A stretch of 64,000 bases of DNA from Sulfurovum sp. NBC37-1 (GTDB lineage: Bacteria; Campylobacterota; Campylobacteria; Campylobacterales; Sulfurovaceae). The stretch spans positions 2,046,001 through 2,110,000 of the forward strand of contig NC_009663.1 of assembly GCF_000010345.1 (NCBI RefSeq). Direction: 5' to 3'. Position 1 is the stretch's first letter; every line of letters begins with the position of its first letter. The notes under the pieces are model-generated. The model worked only from the letters and a program-made list of their open reading frames with translations, was not told the DNA's origin and searched no databases. The translations under genes were made by a program, and so were the position numbers. Positions 36,305 through 45,571 of this stretch are shown here, piece after piece.

Positions 36305-37305
36305 TTTTTACCTCCATCTTTACCGGATGCTTTCTTTTGGCTTTTGAATCTGGGAAACGAACTCAATCCGATCAGCAGTAAAAAGAGTCCCAGCCCAAGC
36401 GGATAGTAGAAATACTCCACTCTCTGCTTGACCCTGACTTCACCCTGCTGCTGTTCTTTGTATTTTCCTTTGATCACTGCGGCCAGGTTTTCAATATCTT
36501 CTTTTCCGGGTCCGGCTATCACATAGGCACCGCCATTCTCTTTGGCCAACAGCCCCAACGCATCGTTTCTCTGTGAAATCGCGATAGTACCGTCCTTCTG
36601 CATGATCGGTTTGCCGTTTTCATCGATGACCGGTGCACCTTTCTCCGTACCCACGAGTACCACATACAGGTCAATCTTGTTGGCCTTGAGCACATCCGCA
36701 AAACCGGCAATGGCTTTTTCGTCACCGCCGTCTGTAAAGAGTACCAGGATCTTCGGGTTTTTCTTTTCAAGCAGAGAGCTCGCAAGTTCACCCAATGCCA
36801 GGAAATCTGTAGACCCCATATTGATGTAGGAGTCATCCACCCCTTTTACCATCATCTTGAGGGTCTCTTTGTCAGAGGTAAACGGAGCAAGCACAAAGGG
36901 ACTGTAGGCAAAGGCGACAACCCCTATCTCGTCACTCGGCATGGCATCAAAGAATTCATTCATCTTCTTTTTGGCAAAGGCCAAACGGTTCGGGTAGACA
37001 TCTTTGCTTCGCATGGAACCTGAAATATCCAATGCCGTCAGCAGGGTCAATCCCTGTACTTTCACCACTTTGTCTTCCAGCTCTTTGACCGGGCGCGCCA
37101 GTGCAACGATCATAAAAAAGATCGCTGCGAACATGATGATATTTCTCAATCTGAGAGGCATTCCCTCAGAGCTTGCCGTCAAACGCGTCAGTACTTTTTC
37201 GTCAAAAATACGTGAGAGACGTTCTTTATTCGTAGAAATCAAAAATGCAAAGAGTACAAAAGGTACAAGCAGGATCCAAAAAAGATACGGGTTTACAAAT
37301 TCCAT
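36301..37305 (-). CDS. batB: BatB: membrane VWA protein
   Basis: The 334-residue protein has two N-terminal membrane segments (about 5-22 and 52-70), a VWA domain (about 85-275) with an intact MIDAS start LDISGSM and TDGGDE, and a C-terminal membrane segment (about 300-318). BatA and BatB are paralogous and probably interact through the metal site. It is adjacent to batA with no gap and overlaps batC by 4 bp. Confidence 0.92.
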   Translation of the reverse strand: MEFVNPYLFWILLVPFVLFAFLISTNKERLSRIFDEKVLTRLTASSEGMPLRLRNIIMFAAIFFMIVALARPVKELEDKVVKVQGLTLLTALDISGSMRSKDVYPNRLAFAKKKMNEFFDAMPSDEIGVVAFAYSPFVLAPFTSDKETLKMMVKGVDDSYINMGSTDFLALGELASSLLEKKNPKILVLFTDGGDEKAIAGFADVLKANKIDLYVVLVGTEKGAPVIDENGKPIMQKDGTIAISQRNDALGLLAKENGGAYVIAGPGKEDIENLAAVIKGKYKEQQQGEVRVKQRVEYFYYPLGLGLFLLLIGLSSFPRFKSQKKASGKDGGKK

Positions 37306-38223
37306 TTATACTCCTTTCGAATTTCTGTAATACACAAATAACAACAGGCTCAACACAGCAAGAAAAAGAGGATAGACATACAGATAGGTATGCTCTACGA
37401 TCTTCTTGCTATCGAGCTTCGTAACTTCAAGTTTGTTGATCTCATCATAGATTTTGCTCAACATGGCTGCCGACCGTGCTGCATACGCCTGGCCTTTTCC
37501 TGCTTTTGCAAGTGTTTTCAGGTATTGCGCATCATAATCCCTTGGACCACCGATACCTATGGTATAAAGCTTCACATCTCTTTTTTCGATCATATGTTTC
37601 ACATCCGACAACGGGATCTTGGACATATTGTCCCTTCCGTCTGTCAGAAGAATGATTATTTTTGATTTGGCTTTACTCTTGCTCATCAGATTGTACGCCT
37701 GGACCAGCGCATCATTGATGGCCGTTCTTTTTCCTGCCATTCCAAGTTTCTGCATCTCGGTAATGTTGGTCAGAAAATCCTTCTCAAAAGTCAAAGGCGA
37801 GGCGATGAATGCCACATCCGCGAACGTTACCATTCCAATACGGTCATTTTTACGCTTCTTGATGAAGTCGGCAACCACTTCTTTGACCACATCGAATTTG
37901 TTCTTGTACGGATCCTTCGGGTCAAATCCCATCTGTCTCATCGAGTCGGAACTGTCAATGACCAGGACAATGTCCCGTCCTTCTTTCTTGGAATTGATAT
38001 AATTCTTTGTCAGAATCGGTGACGCCAGCGCAACCACCGCAGCAACAATTCCGACCCATTTCAACCAGGAAAGCAGTGAAGACTTGTTCGTCTCTTTGGC
38101 TATCAGCGTGTTGACATGCGGGAAAAAGATCGCCCGGCTCCGCTCTTTACACCATTTGCTGCATACGATAAAGAGTAGCAGCACCAACAGTAATAACGGA
38201 TATTCAAAACTAAATTGACTCAT
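37306..38223 (-). CDS. batA: BatA: membrane VWA protein
   Basis: 305 residues from ATG 38,223 (MSQFSFEYPLLLL); an upstream frame extension is rejected because it adds a non-membrane N-terminus. The layout is two N-terminal membrane segments, a VWA domain with MIDAS DSSDS and LTDGRDN, and a C-terminal membrane segment (YVYPLFLAVLSLLLFVYY). The start lies inside the preceding gene (14-bp overlap). It is the first VWA gene of the operon. Confidence 0.92.
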   Translation of the reverse strand: MSQFSFEYPLLLLVLLLFIVCSKWCKERSRAIFFPHVNTLIAKETNKSSLLSWLKWVGIVAAVVALASPILTKNYINSKKEGRDIVLVIDSSDSMRQMGFDPKDPYKNKFDVVKEVVADFIKKRKNDRIGMVTFADVAFIASPLTFEKDFLTNITEMQKLGMAGKRTAINDALVQAYNLMSKSKAKSKIIILLTDGRDNMSKIPLSDVKHMIEKRDVKLYTIGIGGPRDYDAQYLKTLAKAGKGQAYAARSAAMLSKIYDEINKLEVTKLDSKKIVEHTYLYVYPLFLAVLSLLLFVYYRNSKGV

Positions 38224-38620
38224 CTGCCACCTGCACAAAAAGGTTGAATTTATTTTTTGTATCACTATCCACTTCATCTACCTTTTTCTTATATTTGTAT
38301 TTTTCCAGCATCGGTTCAAGCTGGGAAAAAAGTTCTTTTCTTCTCTCATCGGTTGCCAGCAGCCTTGCATAATGCGTCGCTTCATACGCCGACTTCTTCG
38401 AGTCTTTCCAGTCGATCTCCTTGAGTTTCGCCAGATACCCCTTTGCAAGGTTGATTTTTCTGTTCTCCCAGAGTTTCTTGATGACAAAAAAGAGTACGGC
38501 AAGCAGCAACAGGACACCGAAACCTATCAGTCCCCAGTAAATGTAGAAAGAGTTATCCGGGATCTCCAATAAAGGTTTGATATCTTTGAGTTGTGCTGTC
38601 AAATTTTGTTCATTCATCAT
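38210..38620 (-). CDS. Small Bat-operon membrane protein (DUF4381-like)
   Basis: 136 residues from ATG 38,620, preceded by GAAGGA. The protein has one membrane segment (about 30-50: GLIGFGVLLLLAVLFFVI) and a basic cytoplasmic tail with YEATHYARLLATDERRKELFSQLEPMLEKYKY, the pattern of DUF4381 proteins found between DUF58 and batA in moxR/bat operons. Function is unknown. It overlaps batA by 14 bp. Confidence 0.75.
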   Translation of the reverse strand: MMNEQNLTAQLKDIKPLLEIPDNSFYIYWGLIGFGVLLLLAVLFFVIKKLWENRKINLAKGYLAKLKEIDWKDSKKSAYEATHYARLLATDERRKELFSQLEPMLEKYKYKKKVDEVDSDTKNKFNLFVQVADESI

Positions 38621-38662
38621 ATTTTCCTTCACTGCTACCTGCTATCTTCTCATTACTCACTG

Positions 38663-39493
38663 TCATCTCCTCATACTCTTCATCAGTTTCAGGGCTCCGT
38701 CTTCGTGCGTATACACTTTGGTGAACCTGATGCCGTGTTTCTTGAATTGTTTGTAAAGTTTTTCATCATTTTTCAGAAGAGCTTTTTTATAGTTCTTCAG
38801 TGTTCCGCTGTCGATGTTGCCTTCGAAACTCTGTTTCGTTTCCATATCGATCAGTCTGAGGTACCCCAATTCACTCGGCTCTTCTTCAAACTTGTCACGT
38901 ACGATGACCGCAAAGACATCATGTTTCTTGCTCAACAGTTTCAAGTCCACATCACCCACAAAGTCCGAGAGGATGAAAAGCAGTGCTTTCTTCTTTAAAC
39001 GGTTGTTCAAAGTCTCGACTAGTGCTTTGAAATCACCCTCTTTGCCGATGGGTTCAAAATTGACAATATTTTCAACCGCTCTATTTACGGAAAAAAGTTT
39101 TTTACTCGGCTTGCTCAGATCATAGAGTTTGTCCGCAAAGATCATATGGGAGAAGAGGTCTGCATTCTTCACGGCAGAAAAACCGAGTGTACCCGCCACT
39201 TCGGCGATGATGTCGGATTTCTGCTTCACTGTCCCAAAATAGGTGGACCCTCCCAGCATCGAGACGACCACCACATTGAGCTCTCTCTCTTCTTTGTAGA
39301 TCTTGACAAAAGGCTTGCCCAATTTGGCCGTCGTCTTCCAGTCTATCTTACGGACATCGTCCCCGTAGACATACTCACGAAGCTCCGTAAACTCAAAGCC
39401 CTCACCCTGGAACATCGAAGCATTGTTGCCGAGCATATCCCCGTACACCTGCTTCTTCGTTTTGAGAACGATCTTTTTCGCTTTTTTATTCAT
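38663..39493 (-). CDS. DUF58 protein of the MoxR/Bat operon
   Basis: The 276-residue protein has the DUF58 core: GEGFEFTELREYVYGDDVRKIDWKTTAKLGKPFVKIYKEER (about 32-71) including the Y-x-G-D-D-V-R-x-I-D-W signature, followed by a VWA-like fold without a full MIDAS. No membrane segment is seen, so it is cytoplasmic. DUF58 is almost always next to moxR; it may be an adaptor for the ATPase. A 74-bp palindrome separates it from moxR. Confidence 0.88.
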   Translation of the reverse strand: MNKKAKKIVLKTKKQVYGDMLGNNASMFQGEGFEFTELREYVYGDDVRKIDWKTTAKLGKPFVKIYKEERELNVVVVSMLGGSTYFGTVKQKSDIIAEVAGTLGFSAVKNADLFSHMIFADKLYDLSKPSKKLFSVNRAVENIVNFEPIGKEGDFKALVETLNNRLKKKALLFILSDFVGDVDLKLLSKKHDVFAVIVRDKFEEEPSELGYLRLIDMETKQSFEGNIDSGTLKNYKKALLKNDEKLYKQFKKHGIRFTKVYTHEDGALKLMKSMRR

Positions 39494-39505
39494 ACTACCT
39501 CTTGC

Positions 39506-39579
39506 GTAGGGTGTTGTTCCCCGACAGCACCACTCACTATATTTCTATATTGTGGTGTTGTGAGGGCACAACACCCTAC
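39506..39579. repeat. 74-bp palindromic element between moxR and the DUF58 gene
   Basis: Outer arms GTAGGGTGTTGT (39,506-39,517) and its exact reverse complement (39,568-39,579) enclose inner arms CAGCACCAC and GTGGTGTTG around an A/T loop. The RNA would fold into a long hairpin between two genes of the same operon. It may be a mobile REP-like element, a processing site or an attenuator. Confidence 0.7.
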
Positions 39580-39614
39580 ATTTTTTATTTCATTTTCCAT
39601 CATCATCCCGATTC

Positions 39615-40562
39615 CTACGGAATTGGTACTGCTGCCAATATCTTCTCGATGATATGATCCTGCGTAATATCCTCAGCCTGTGCTTCATAGCTCAAAATGA
39701 TACGATGGCGAAGGATCTCTTTGGCGATATAGGCTATCTCGATAGGCGACACATAATCCTGTCCTTTGAGGTAGGCGATCGCACGTGCCGCTTTATACAT
39801 ATCGATACTCGCTCTAGGACTCGCACCAAATTCAATGTACGGTTCAAGCTCTTCAAGGCCATACGCTTTGGGGTCACGCGTTGCAGCGACAAGTTCGATG
39901 ATATACGCTTCGATCTCTTCATCCATATGCACTTCCAGCGCTTCTTTACGGATCTGTTCAAGCTCTTCTCTGCTCGCTACCTGCTGGATAGTTTCGAAGC
40001 TGTTGTTCGCCACACGTCTGGCGATCTCAAGTTCTTCTTCTTTCGTGTTGTAGCCCACGACCACTTTCATCATGAAACGGTCAAGCTGTGCTTCGGGAAG
40101 TTCGTATGCCCCCTCCTGCTCTACCGGGTTTTGTGTTGCCATAACAAGGAATGGTGAATCGATCTTGAAGGTCTCATCTCCAATAGTCACCTGTCTCTCC
40201 TGCATGACTTCAAGCAGTGCTGACTGCACTTTGGCCGGGGCACGGTTTATTTCATCTGCAAGTAAAAGGTTAGTAAATACAGGTCCCTGTTTGATCTTGA
40301 AAGAGTTCTTGGAAGGATCATAGATCTCCGTTCCGATAATGTCTGAAGGCAGCAGGTCAGGTGTGAACTGCACACGTTTGAAGTTCAGCCCCAATGTCTT
40401 CGCAAGCGCATTGACCGCAGTGGTCTTCGCAAGCCCGGGTACACCTTCAAGCAGTATGTGCCCGCGGCAAAGCAACCCGGCAAGCAGTCCTTCGACCATC
40501 TTGTCCTGGCCGACCAATACTTTGGAAATTTCCGTTCTGATATTTTGTATGATTTGACTCAA
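39615..40562 (-). CDS. moxR: MoxR-family AAA+ ATPase
   Basis: The 315-residue protein has Walker A GVPGLAKTT (about 39-47), Walker B LLADEINRAPAKVQSALLEVMQE, sensor ATQNPVEQEGAYELPEAQLDRFM, and the C-terminal lid with GASPRASIDMYKAARA. MoxR ATPases act as chaperone-like partners of VWA proteins. The start is TTG 40,562 with AGGAG seven bases upstream. It is the first gene of the moxR-DUF58-batABCDD operon. Confidence 0.93.
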   Translation of the reverse strand: MSQIIQNIRTEISKVLVGQDKMVEGLLAGLLCRGHILLEGVPGLAKTTAVNALAKTLGLNFKRVQFTPDLLPSDIIGTEIYDPSKNSFKIKQGPVFTNLLLADEINRAPAKVQSALLEVMQERQVTIGDETFKIDSPFLVMATQNPVEQEGAYELPEAQLDRFMMKVVVGYNTKEEELEIARRVANNSFETIQQVASREELEQIRKEALEVHMDEEIEAYIIELVAATRDPKAYGLEELEPYIEFGASPRASIDMYKAARAIAYLKGQDYVSPIEIAYIAKEILRHRIILSYEAQAEDITQDHIIEKILAAVPIP

Positions 40563-40659
40563 GTTTTTCTCCTAAAACTATTTGATAATAGTAGTTTACT
40601 TGAGTGAGGTTAACTAAGGTTTAATACACAACATTTGACAGCAAATTTTTTAATCTACG

Positions 40660-41715
40660 CTACATGGTCCATCTGTCTCCAAACACTCCAGCTACATACC
40701 ATTTCCCGTGATATTTTTCCACAATGACAATTATACCTTTCCAATCATATTCCTTCGTAGCAGAATCTTCATTGACATGCAAAAAAGCATATCCTTTGCA
40801 TTGTCCATGTTCTGAGCAACGGAATCCTCGTAGAGAAGTCAGTACTTTAACACAATTAATGTCTATGAGAGGTAGTTCCATTTCATCTATCACATCATAC
40901 AGACTTTTATGTATTGCATCTCCCTTGGCTTCCGTATATCCCCCAAAAAGCACTTGGCTTCGGCTCTTGTCCATCATACGTATCTCATGGTCGGTAAAAA
41001 GCCGGCTCTCTTTACCAAAGTAGGTCTGACACAATACCTGTAACCCAAGATTGCTATGCATATATTTGGCAATCTTTTCCAACCACATTACATCAAAATC
41101 TTTTACAAAATCAACCGCTTTTTGGTAGGCAGGATAATCATAGTTATTACGCAGTGTTTTCAATGCCTTTTCCCTCAGATAATCCTCAATATACCTGCCT
41201 GTCACACAGTATTCATCCATTTCTTTGGTTGTAGCACCAAAATGACTTGCTCCTTTGAGCCTGTTTCTAGCTATCTTTTGGGTTTGAATGCCAATCACTT
41301 TGTCACCTTTTGTTGAAATATGGGAGACTATATCACATTTACCGTGATTACATCCAAGTACATAGTCACGGTTTCCTTCTCCTTCAATAAGTACGTAACC
41401 TCTATCGGAAAATGTTAGATAACGGTCATTGACCCACCCAGGCTTAGCACCATATCCAAACGCGTCATAGTCATACTGAACAAGATGAAATACCTTACAC
41501 CATGTCGAATGTCCCACTTTTTTACAGCTGTCTACACCTACTCTGGCATCAAGAGGTAAAGCGCCTATTTTCTCAGAATGATAATCTGGAGATTTTCTCA
41601 TATTTAAAGTATCATTTTGTGCTATATTTATCACTGATGCAAAAAGGGGTGCCTCTTTTGCCCATCCTGTTGTACCTCCCAAAAGAAAACAGAGAGTCAA
41701 CCATTTCAATATCAC
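40660..41715 (-). CDS. Exported SH3b-domain protein with Cys pair (block copy 1)
   Basis: The 351-residue protein has a signal peptide (about 1-19), then an SH3b-like domain (about 28-105: DTLNMRKSPDYHSEKIGALPL...GWVNDRYL) containing the pair C-K-K-V-G-H-S-T-W-C. A ~240-residue unknown region follows and ends in KEYDWKGIIVIVEKYHGKWYVAGVFGDRW, which resembles a lysozyme-inhibitor or MliC-like strand-rich end. It is paralogous along its full length to 45,702-46,784. Periplasmic or outer-membrane location is likely. Function unknown. It is the last gene of the minus-strand island before moxR. Confidence 0.8.
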   Translation of the reverse strand: MILKWLTLCFLLGGTTGWAKEAPLFASVINIAQNDTLNMRKSPDYHSEKIGALPLDARVGVDSCKKVGHSTWCKVFHLVQYDYDAFGYGAKPGWVNDRYLTFSDRGYVLIEGEGNRDYVLGCNHGKCDIVSHISTKGDKVIGIQTQKIARNRLKGASHFGATTKEMDEYCVTGRYIEDYLREKALKTLRNNYDYPAYQKAVDFVKDFDVMWLEKIAKYMHSNLGLQVLCQTYFGKESRLFTDHEIRMMDKSRSQVLFGGYTEAKGDAIHKSLYDVIDEMELPLIDINCVKVLTSLRGFRCSEHGQCKGYAFLHVNEDSATKEYDWKGIIVIVEKYHGKWYVAGVFGDRWTM

Positions 41716-41742
41716 ACTCTTGGAAAAATAGACTTACATCTT

Positions 41743-42414
41743 TTATTTTCCTACCCATTTAGGTGAAAATATAGAAGTATCCATTGTATTTTTCTCATCT
41801 ATAGTAACAGCGACCTTCTCTCGATCAGGATCCATTCGTTCACCTTTAGGAGAGGTAGAATAATCCATCTCTCTTAAAACAATCCCTTTCCAAAGATATA
41901 CATCTTCAAAAGCATCAATAAAATAATGGTCAGTCATTTCCCCTTCTACATTAACTTGATCTTTGATGGTCGCTGTTGGGTAAAGCACTTTTACCCAACC
42001 TGAACGCTCAAAAAGCTTCCCTGCTTTCAAACACTCAATGCGCATATAGTAGGGGTTGACCAAAACCTTATGTTTTTTGGCATTATAGTAATGACGTTTA
42101 TCTCCTTTCCAAAGTGTTTCATACTTCAGTATTGGTTTTTCAAGTTTTTTCCCGCCAAACCAACTAAGCAGAAAAGAACGTTCATAAACAAGATTCCCGT
42201 AATCACTCCAGTAATATTCCACTTTCTCTTCTACATAATAGGGTGTTGTTCTCTTACCCTGAATCTGACCATTGGCATCTATCTTTAATGTAGAATGTAT
42301 CGAATATTTTCGTTTTTCATAAGTGATCTTTCCTGACTTGACTGCATAAGGGTGAAATGCCTCTGCCAAAAGTAGAAAAGGAAAAATCATAAAGAGTAAA
42401 ATCAGACGGAACAT
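41743..42414 (-). CDS. Exported VKSGKITY-family protein, 223 aa (block copy 1)
   Basis: The protein has a signal peptide (about 1-17) and starts its mature part with FHPYAVKSGKITYEKRKY, a motif shared with three other proteins of the region. It is beta-rich, as in LolA-like or DUF4412-like folds, with RTTPYYVEEKVEY and the ending STSPKGERMDPDREK. Its full-length paralogue, with most residues identical, is 47,819-48,490. The next gene lies 3 bp away. Function unknown. Confidence 0.78.
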   Translation of the reverse strand: MFRLILLFMIFPFLLLAEAFHPYAVKSGKITYEKRKYSIHSTLKIDANGQIQGKRTTPYYVEEKVEYYWSDYGNLVYERSFLLSWFGGKKLEKPILKYETLWKGDKRHYYNAKKHKVLVNPYYMRIECLKAGKLFERSGWVKVLYPTATIKDQVNVEGEMTDHYFIDAFEDVYLWKGIVLREMDYSTSPKGERMDPDREKVAVTIDEKNTMDTSIFSPKWVGK

Positions 42415-42417
42415 CGA

Positions 42418-42819
42418 TTAATTCTCTTTACTCATCATCACAAAACTTCTCTTTCCAAAAGAAGGATCACCTTTGTAATAATATGTCTCTATACACTCTT
42501 TACCATTTTTCATATAGCGTGCATACCTATACATCTTGAAGTCTCCCACACCACTGATATCTATAGAGCCGTCTTTTCTTTTTTTACCATACATAATACC
42601 TTCAGCAACACTGTCATTCTTTGAAAAACCTGCATCTTTACATCTGAATTTTGGATCGACAATACTTGTCATTCCAAATTTTTTGGCACCTGTTACATAT
42701 TTTTGTACATATTTGGAATTGATATGTATTTGAAAATTCAAATGCTTGTACACAGAGAGATTCTCTGCATACACTGCTACTGCCATAGTCACCATGCATA
42801 GTGCAATAACTTTTTTCAT
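42418..42819 (-). CDS. Small exported protein, 133 aa (block copy 1)
   Basis: A signal peptide (about 1-18, ending VYA) precedes a ~115-residue domain with two cysteines (FRCKDAGF and GKECIET), which may pair in the periplasm. Typical parts are YVQKYVTGAKKFGM, GIMYGKKRKDGSIDISGVGDFKMYRY and SFGKRSFVMM. The paralogue 48,494-48,895 matches over the whole length. No known family was recognised. Confidence 0.78.
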   Translation of the reverse strand: MKKVIALCMVTMAVAVYAENLSVYKHLNFQIHINSKYVQKYVTGAKKFGMTSIVDPKFRCKDAGFSKNDSVAEGIMYGKKRKDGSIDISGVGDFKMYRYARYMKNGKECIETYYYKGDPSFGKRSFVMMSKEN

Positions 42820-42828
42820 TATCTTCTC

Positions 42829-43200
42829 CTAATCATTACCATCGACGAGTACACTGAAATTGACTGTTCCACCTTTATAGACATTTTCATCACAGGATGC
42901 TTCTACATCATTCTTAAGATGCTTGGTATAATGATACAGAAGATGGTCAGGGAAGTCCTGTTTTTCTTCTTTACCATCAAAGCCCAGTTTTTTGCAGCTC
43001 AATACTTTTCCTTTAAGTACTTTGTAGGGATTGACACCGTCATTGGTCATCTTAATACTACTCATCTCCATTTTTGCAATAGTCGATGGTACATTTTTAT
43101 AGATTGTTATCATGTCATATTTGTAGATGTCTATCTTCTCTGCTGCCATTGTTACTGTTGTTAATGTTGCTATTGCTGTTGTCATAAGTATTTTTTTCAT
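42829..43200 (-). CDS. Small exported protein, 123 aa (block copy 1)
   Basis: Starts at ATG 43,200, preceded by GGAGAG; a longer in-frame start at 43,278 gives no signal peptide at its N-terminus. The protein has a signal peptide (about 1-19, ending TMAA), then EKIDIYKYDMITIYKNVP, the segment DGVNPYKVLKGKVLSCKKLGF and the ending GGTVNFSVLVDGND. Two or three Cys are present. Its paralogue is 48,905-49,276. The segment PYxVLxGK recurs in the 236-aa protein at 58,369-59,079. Confidence 0.78.
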   Translation of the reverse strand: MKKILMTTAIATLTTVTMAAEKIDIYKYDMITIYKNVPSTIAKMEMSSIKMTNDGVNPYKVLKGKVLSCKKLGFDGKEEKQDFPDHLLYHYTKHLKNDVEASCDENVYKGGTVNFSVLVDGND

Positions 43201-43267
43201 GTTTATTCTCTCCATTGATTTATATACATAGATGCGAACTTCATGCATCACCGTAAGATCCAAAAAA

Positions 43268-44491
43268 CTATTTTTCACTCTTATCCCTGGTTCTTCTAGG
43301 AGGTGGAGTGCTTCCCGTTTTTTTCTCAGATCTACTTGCCTGCTCTTCTCTCTCAGAGGTGCTTGCTGTGCTTTTTTTCTTCCCTATTTTACCAAGGGCG
43401 AAAGCGATGGCAACACCTGTAGCAAGGATCATCAATGACATCATCGGCCGTGAGGAGAACCATGCTATGGCGATGACCAAAGAACCCAGCATAAGTGTCA
43501 ATACTCCTGCTACCAGAGCGGTCGCACCTCCCACGAGTGTACCTAGCATTGGTATGACATTTGCCAAAGTAGCCAAAATGCCCATCATCATACTAAAGCC
43601 GATGAACATCAGCAGAAGTCCGATACCCCGTAAGATCCATGTCCACAATGCATTGGCATCGAGCTCCTCTTTGAAAATACGTTTGGCAGAAACTTTTCCA
43701 TAGCGTGCAAAGAGAAAGTCTTTCCCATTCTCTGTTGTATAGTATGTCAATGTTTTTCCTGCCTGTTCCCCTGCAAATGTATAAATACCTGCAGGTGCAT
43801 AAGTGTAGGTGATCTTTGTGTCACCGATCTGCGGTTTTGCAGGATTCTCGCCAATATAGAGATACGCTTTATAGTTTTTGGCATCTGCTACAGTGTCCGG
43901 CATTTGTGACAAACCGGGAAAGCCTTCTGTAGCACCTATGTGATTGATAATCTCTTTACCAAGATAAAAGTCTCCAAGCTGTGCGTCGGTACTGTATGTT
44001 GCTCCACGGTGTGTCATAGGCAGATTTTCATGTCCTTCGGGATGCTTGAAGCTCACAGAATTATTTGCATGTTCAGACCACTCTTTCGTGTAAGAATAGG
44101 TTGTGACCGTTTCGGTCCCACCGCCGAGCTTATCCTCACTTTTGCTCTGTGTATGCTCTTTCCACTGATACATCTGCACCTTTCTTTGCAACACAAGCCC
44201 ATCTGTTTTCACTCCATATTCAGGGTCTACAACCTCGTGCAAAGGCTTTACTTCCCCCTGAAGCAGCACAGCCTTGCCATCATTTACTTTCTGATAACTT
44301 GTATCCGGGAGCGTTATGATCTTCTGCTCCATCTCTTTGAGTGCCGTTGCCTGTTCTACACTCCTGTTTTCATTCCATGCAAGCAGTATGATCGCTCCGA
44401 CAATAAGAAAGAACCCAATGAAAAAACCCTTGAGCGAATTACCTATATTCTGTCCAAAACCGGTATAACTTGTTTCTGTAAATCTATCCAT
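43268..44491 (-). CDS. TMEM43-family membrane protein
   Basis: The 407-residue protein has one N-terminal membrane segment (about 24-42: FFIGFFLIVGAIILLAWNE), a ~250-residue extracytoplasmic region, and four C-terminal membrane segments (about 290-375). This layout and the opening WNENRSVEQATALKEME, HxxxxL and TYSYTKEWSE parts fit the TMEM43/LUMA family. Bacterial members have no known role. The gene lies 12 bp from the AIM24 gene, so they probably act together. It is the only multi-span protein in this region. Confidence 0.82.
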   Translation of the reverse strand: MDRFTETSYTGFGQNIGNSLKGFFIGFFLIVGAIILLAWNENRSVEQATALKEMEQKIITLPDTSYQKVNDGKAVLLQGEVKPLHEVVDPEYGVKTDGLVLQRKVQMYQWKEHTQSKSEDKLGGGTETVTTYSYTKEWSEHANNSVSFKHPEGHENLPMTHRGATYSTDAQLGDFYLGKEIINHIGATEGFPGLSQMPDTVADAKNYKAYLYIGENPAKPQIGDTKITYTYAPAGIYTFAGEQAGKTLTYYTTENGKDFLFARYGKVSAKRIFKEELDANALWTWILRGIGLLLMFIGFSMMMGILATLANVIPMLGTLVGGATALVAGVLTLMLGSLVIAIAWFSSRPMMSLMILATGVAIAFALGKIGKKKSTASTSEREEQASRSEKKTGSTPPPRRTRDKSEK

Positions 44492-44503
44492 ATCTTATTC
44501 CTC

Positions 44504-45538
44504 CTAAAAATTGAACCTGTCACCCATTGCCAGGTCACCTATCGCGCCCAGAACAGAGCCTTCACCCGTATCTTTTCCTCCACCCTGCGGCGCGGCGGAA
44601 AGCATACGTCCGGCCAGTCTCGAGAATGGAAGCGACTGTATCCATATTTTACCCGGCCCTCTCAGTTTGGCAAAGAAGAACCCCTCACCTCCGAACAAAC
44701 CGGTCTTTATGCCTCCTGCCTGTTCAAGATCGAAATGGACATGAGGCTGCATGGCGACCAGACAACCCGTATCGAGATGCAATTCCTCTCCATCTTTGAG
44801 TTCTATCTCTTTGAGCATACCACCGGCATGAATGAATGCAAGTCCGTCCCCTTCAAGTTTCTGCATAATGAACCCTTCGCCGCCAAAGAGTCCCGTCAAT
44901 ACTTTTTTCTGAAAATAGATACCGATGGAAACGCCTTTAGCCGCACAGAGGAAACAGTCTTTCTGACAGATGAGCGTCCCGCCCATCTCATCAAGATCGA
45001 CCGGAATAATACGTCCCGGATAGGGTGCACCGAAAGCCACTGTAGCCTTTCCGTTTCCTCTGTGGGTAAAGACCGTGGTAAAAAGACTTTCACCTGTGAC
45101 CAGACGTTTTCCCGCGCCTACCAGCTTGTCAAACAAACCTCCCGTATCTTCTTTGGAACCTGAACCGTCCCCAAACACTGTATCCATCACAATATGGCTG
45201 TTTTTATACATCATGGCCCCTGCTTCTGAGACAACACTCTCTCCCGGATCAAGTTCTATCTCTACATACTGTATATCTTCTCCATAGATCGTATAATCGA
45301 TCTCATCGGCACTGTTAAGTCTGCTTCCCCTTGCCCGGGAAGGAGGTGTAAATGATGATGCTACCATCGCATCGTTTGCAGTCAGTTCCACTACTTCACT
45401 TATCGGCTTCCATCCACTGAAGCCCTCTGTCCATGCATACCCGCCGGCATCATCCTGCACATATTTCCTTGCCTCTTCTATCGTTACAGGTCCGTATTTT
45501 CGCCCGTCATCATATTCTATGTACCATTGTGCTGCCAT
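44504..45538 (-). CDS. GYF_2 domain plus AIM24 (TIGR00266) protein
   Basis: 344 residues from ATG 45,538; an in-frame extension to 45,673 is discarded because it only translates a repeat. Residues about 3-50 (QWYIEYDDGRKYGPVTIEEARKYV...WTEGFSGWKPI) form a GYF_2-type domain. Residues about 85-344 are the AIM24/TIGR00266 double beta-helix-like fold with EIELDPGESVVSEAGAMMYK, GLFGGEGFIMQKLEGDG and GIKTGLFGGEGFFFAKL. The family appears across bacteria and in mitochondria (Aim24), with unclear biochemistry. It is paired with the TMEM43-type gene. Confidence 0.88.
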   Translation of the reverse strand: MAAQWYIEYDDGRKYGPVTIEEARKYVQDDAGGYAWTEGFSGWKPISEVVELTANDAMVASSFTPPSRARGSRLNSADEIDYTIYGEDIQYVEIELDPGESVVSEAGAMMYKNSHIVMDTVFGDGSGSKEDTGGLFDKLVGAGKRLVTGESLFTTVFTHRGNGKATVAFGAPYPGRIIPVDLDEMGGTLICQKDCFLCAAKGVSIGIYFQKKVLTGLFGGEGFIMQKLEGDGLAFIHAGGMLKEIELKDGEELHLDTGCLVAMQPHVHFDLEQAGGIKTGLFGGEGFFFAKLRGPGKIWIQSLPFSRLAGRMLSAAPQGGGKDTGEGSVLGAIGDLAMGDRFNF

Positions 45539-45571
45539 TTTTATCTCCTTTTGTTTTCTGTTTAGACTATA

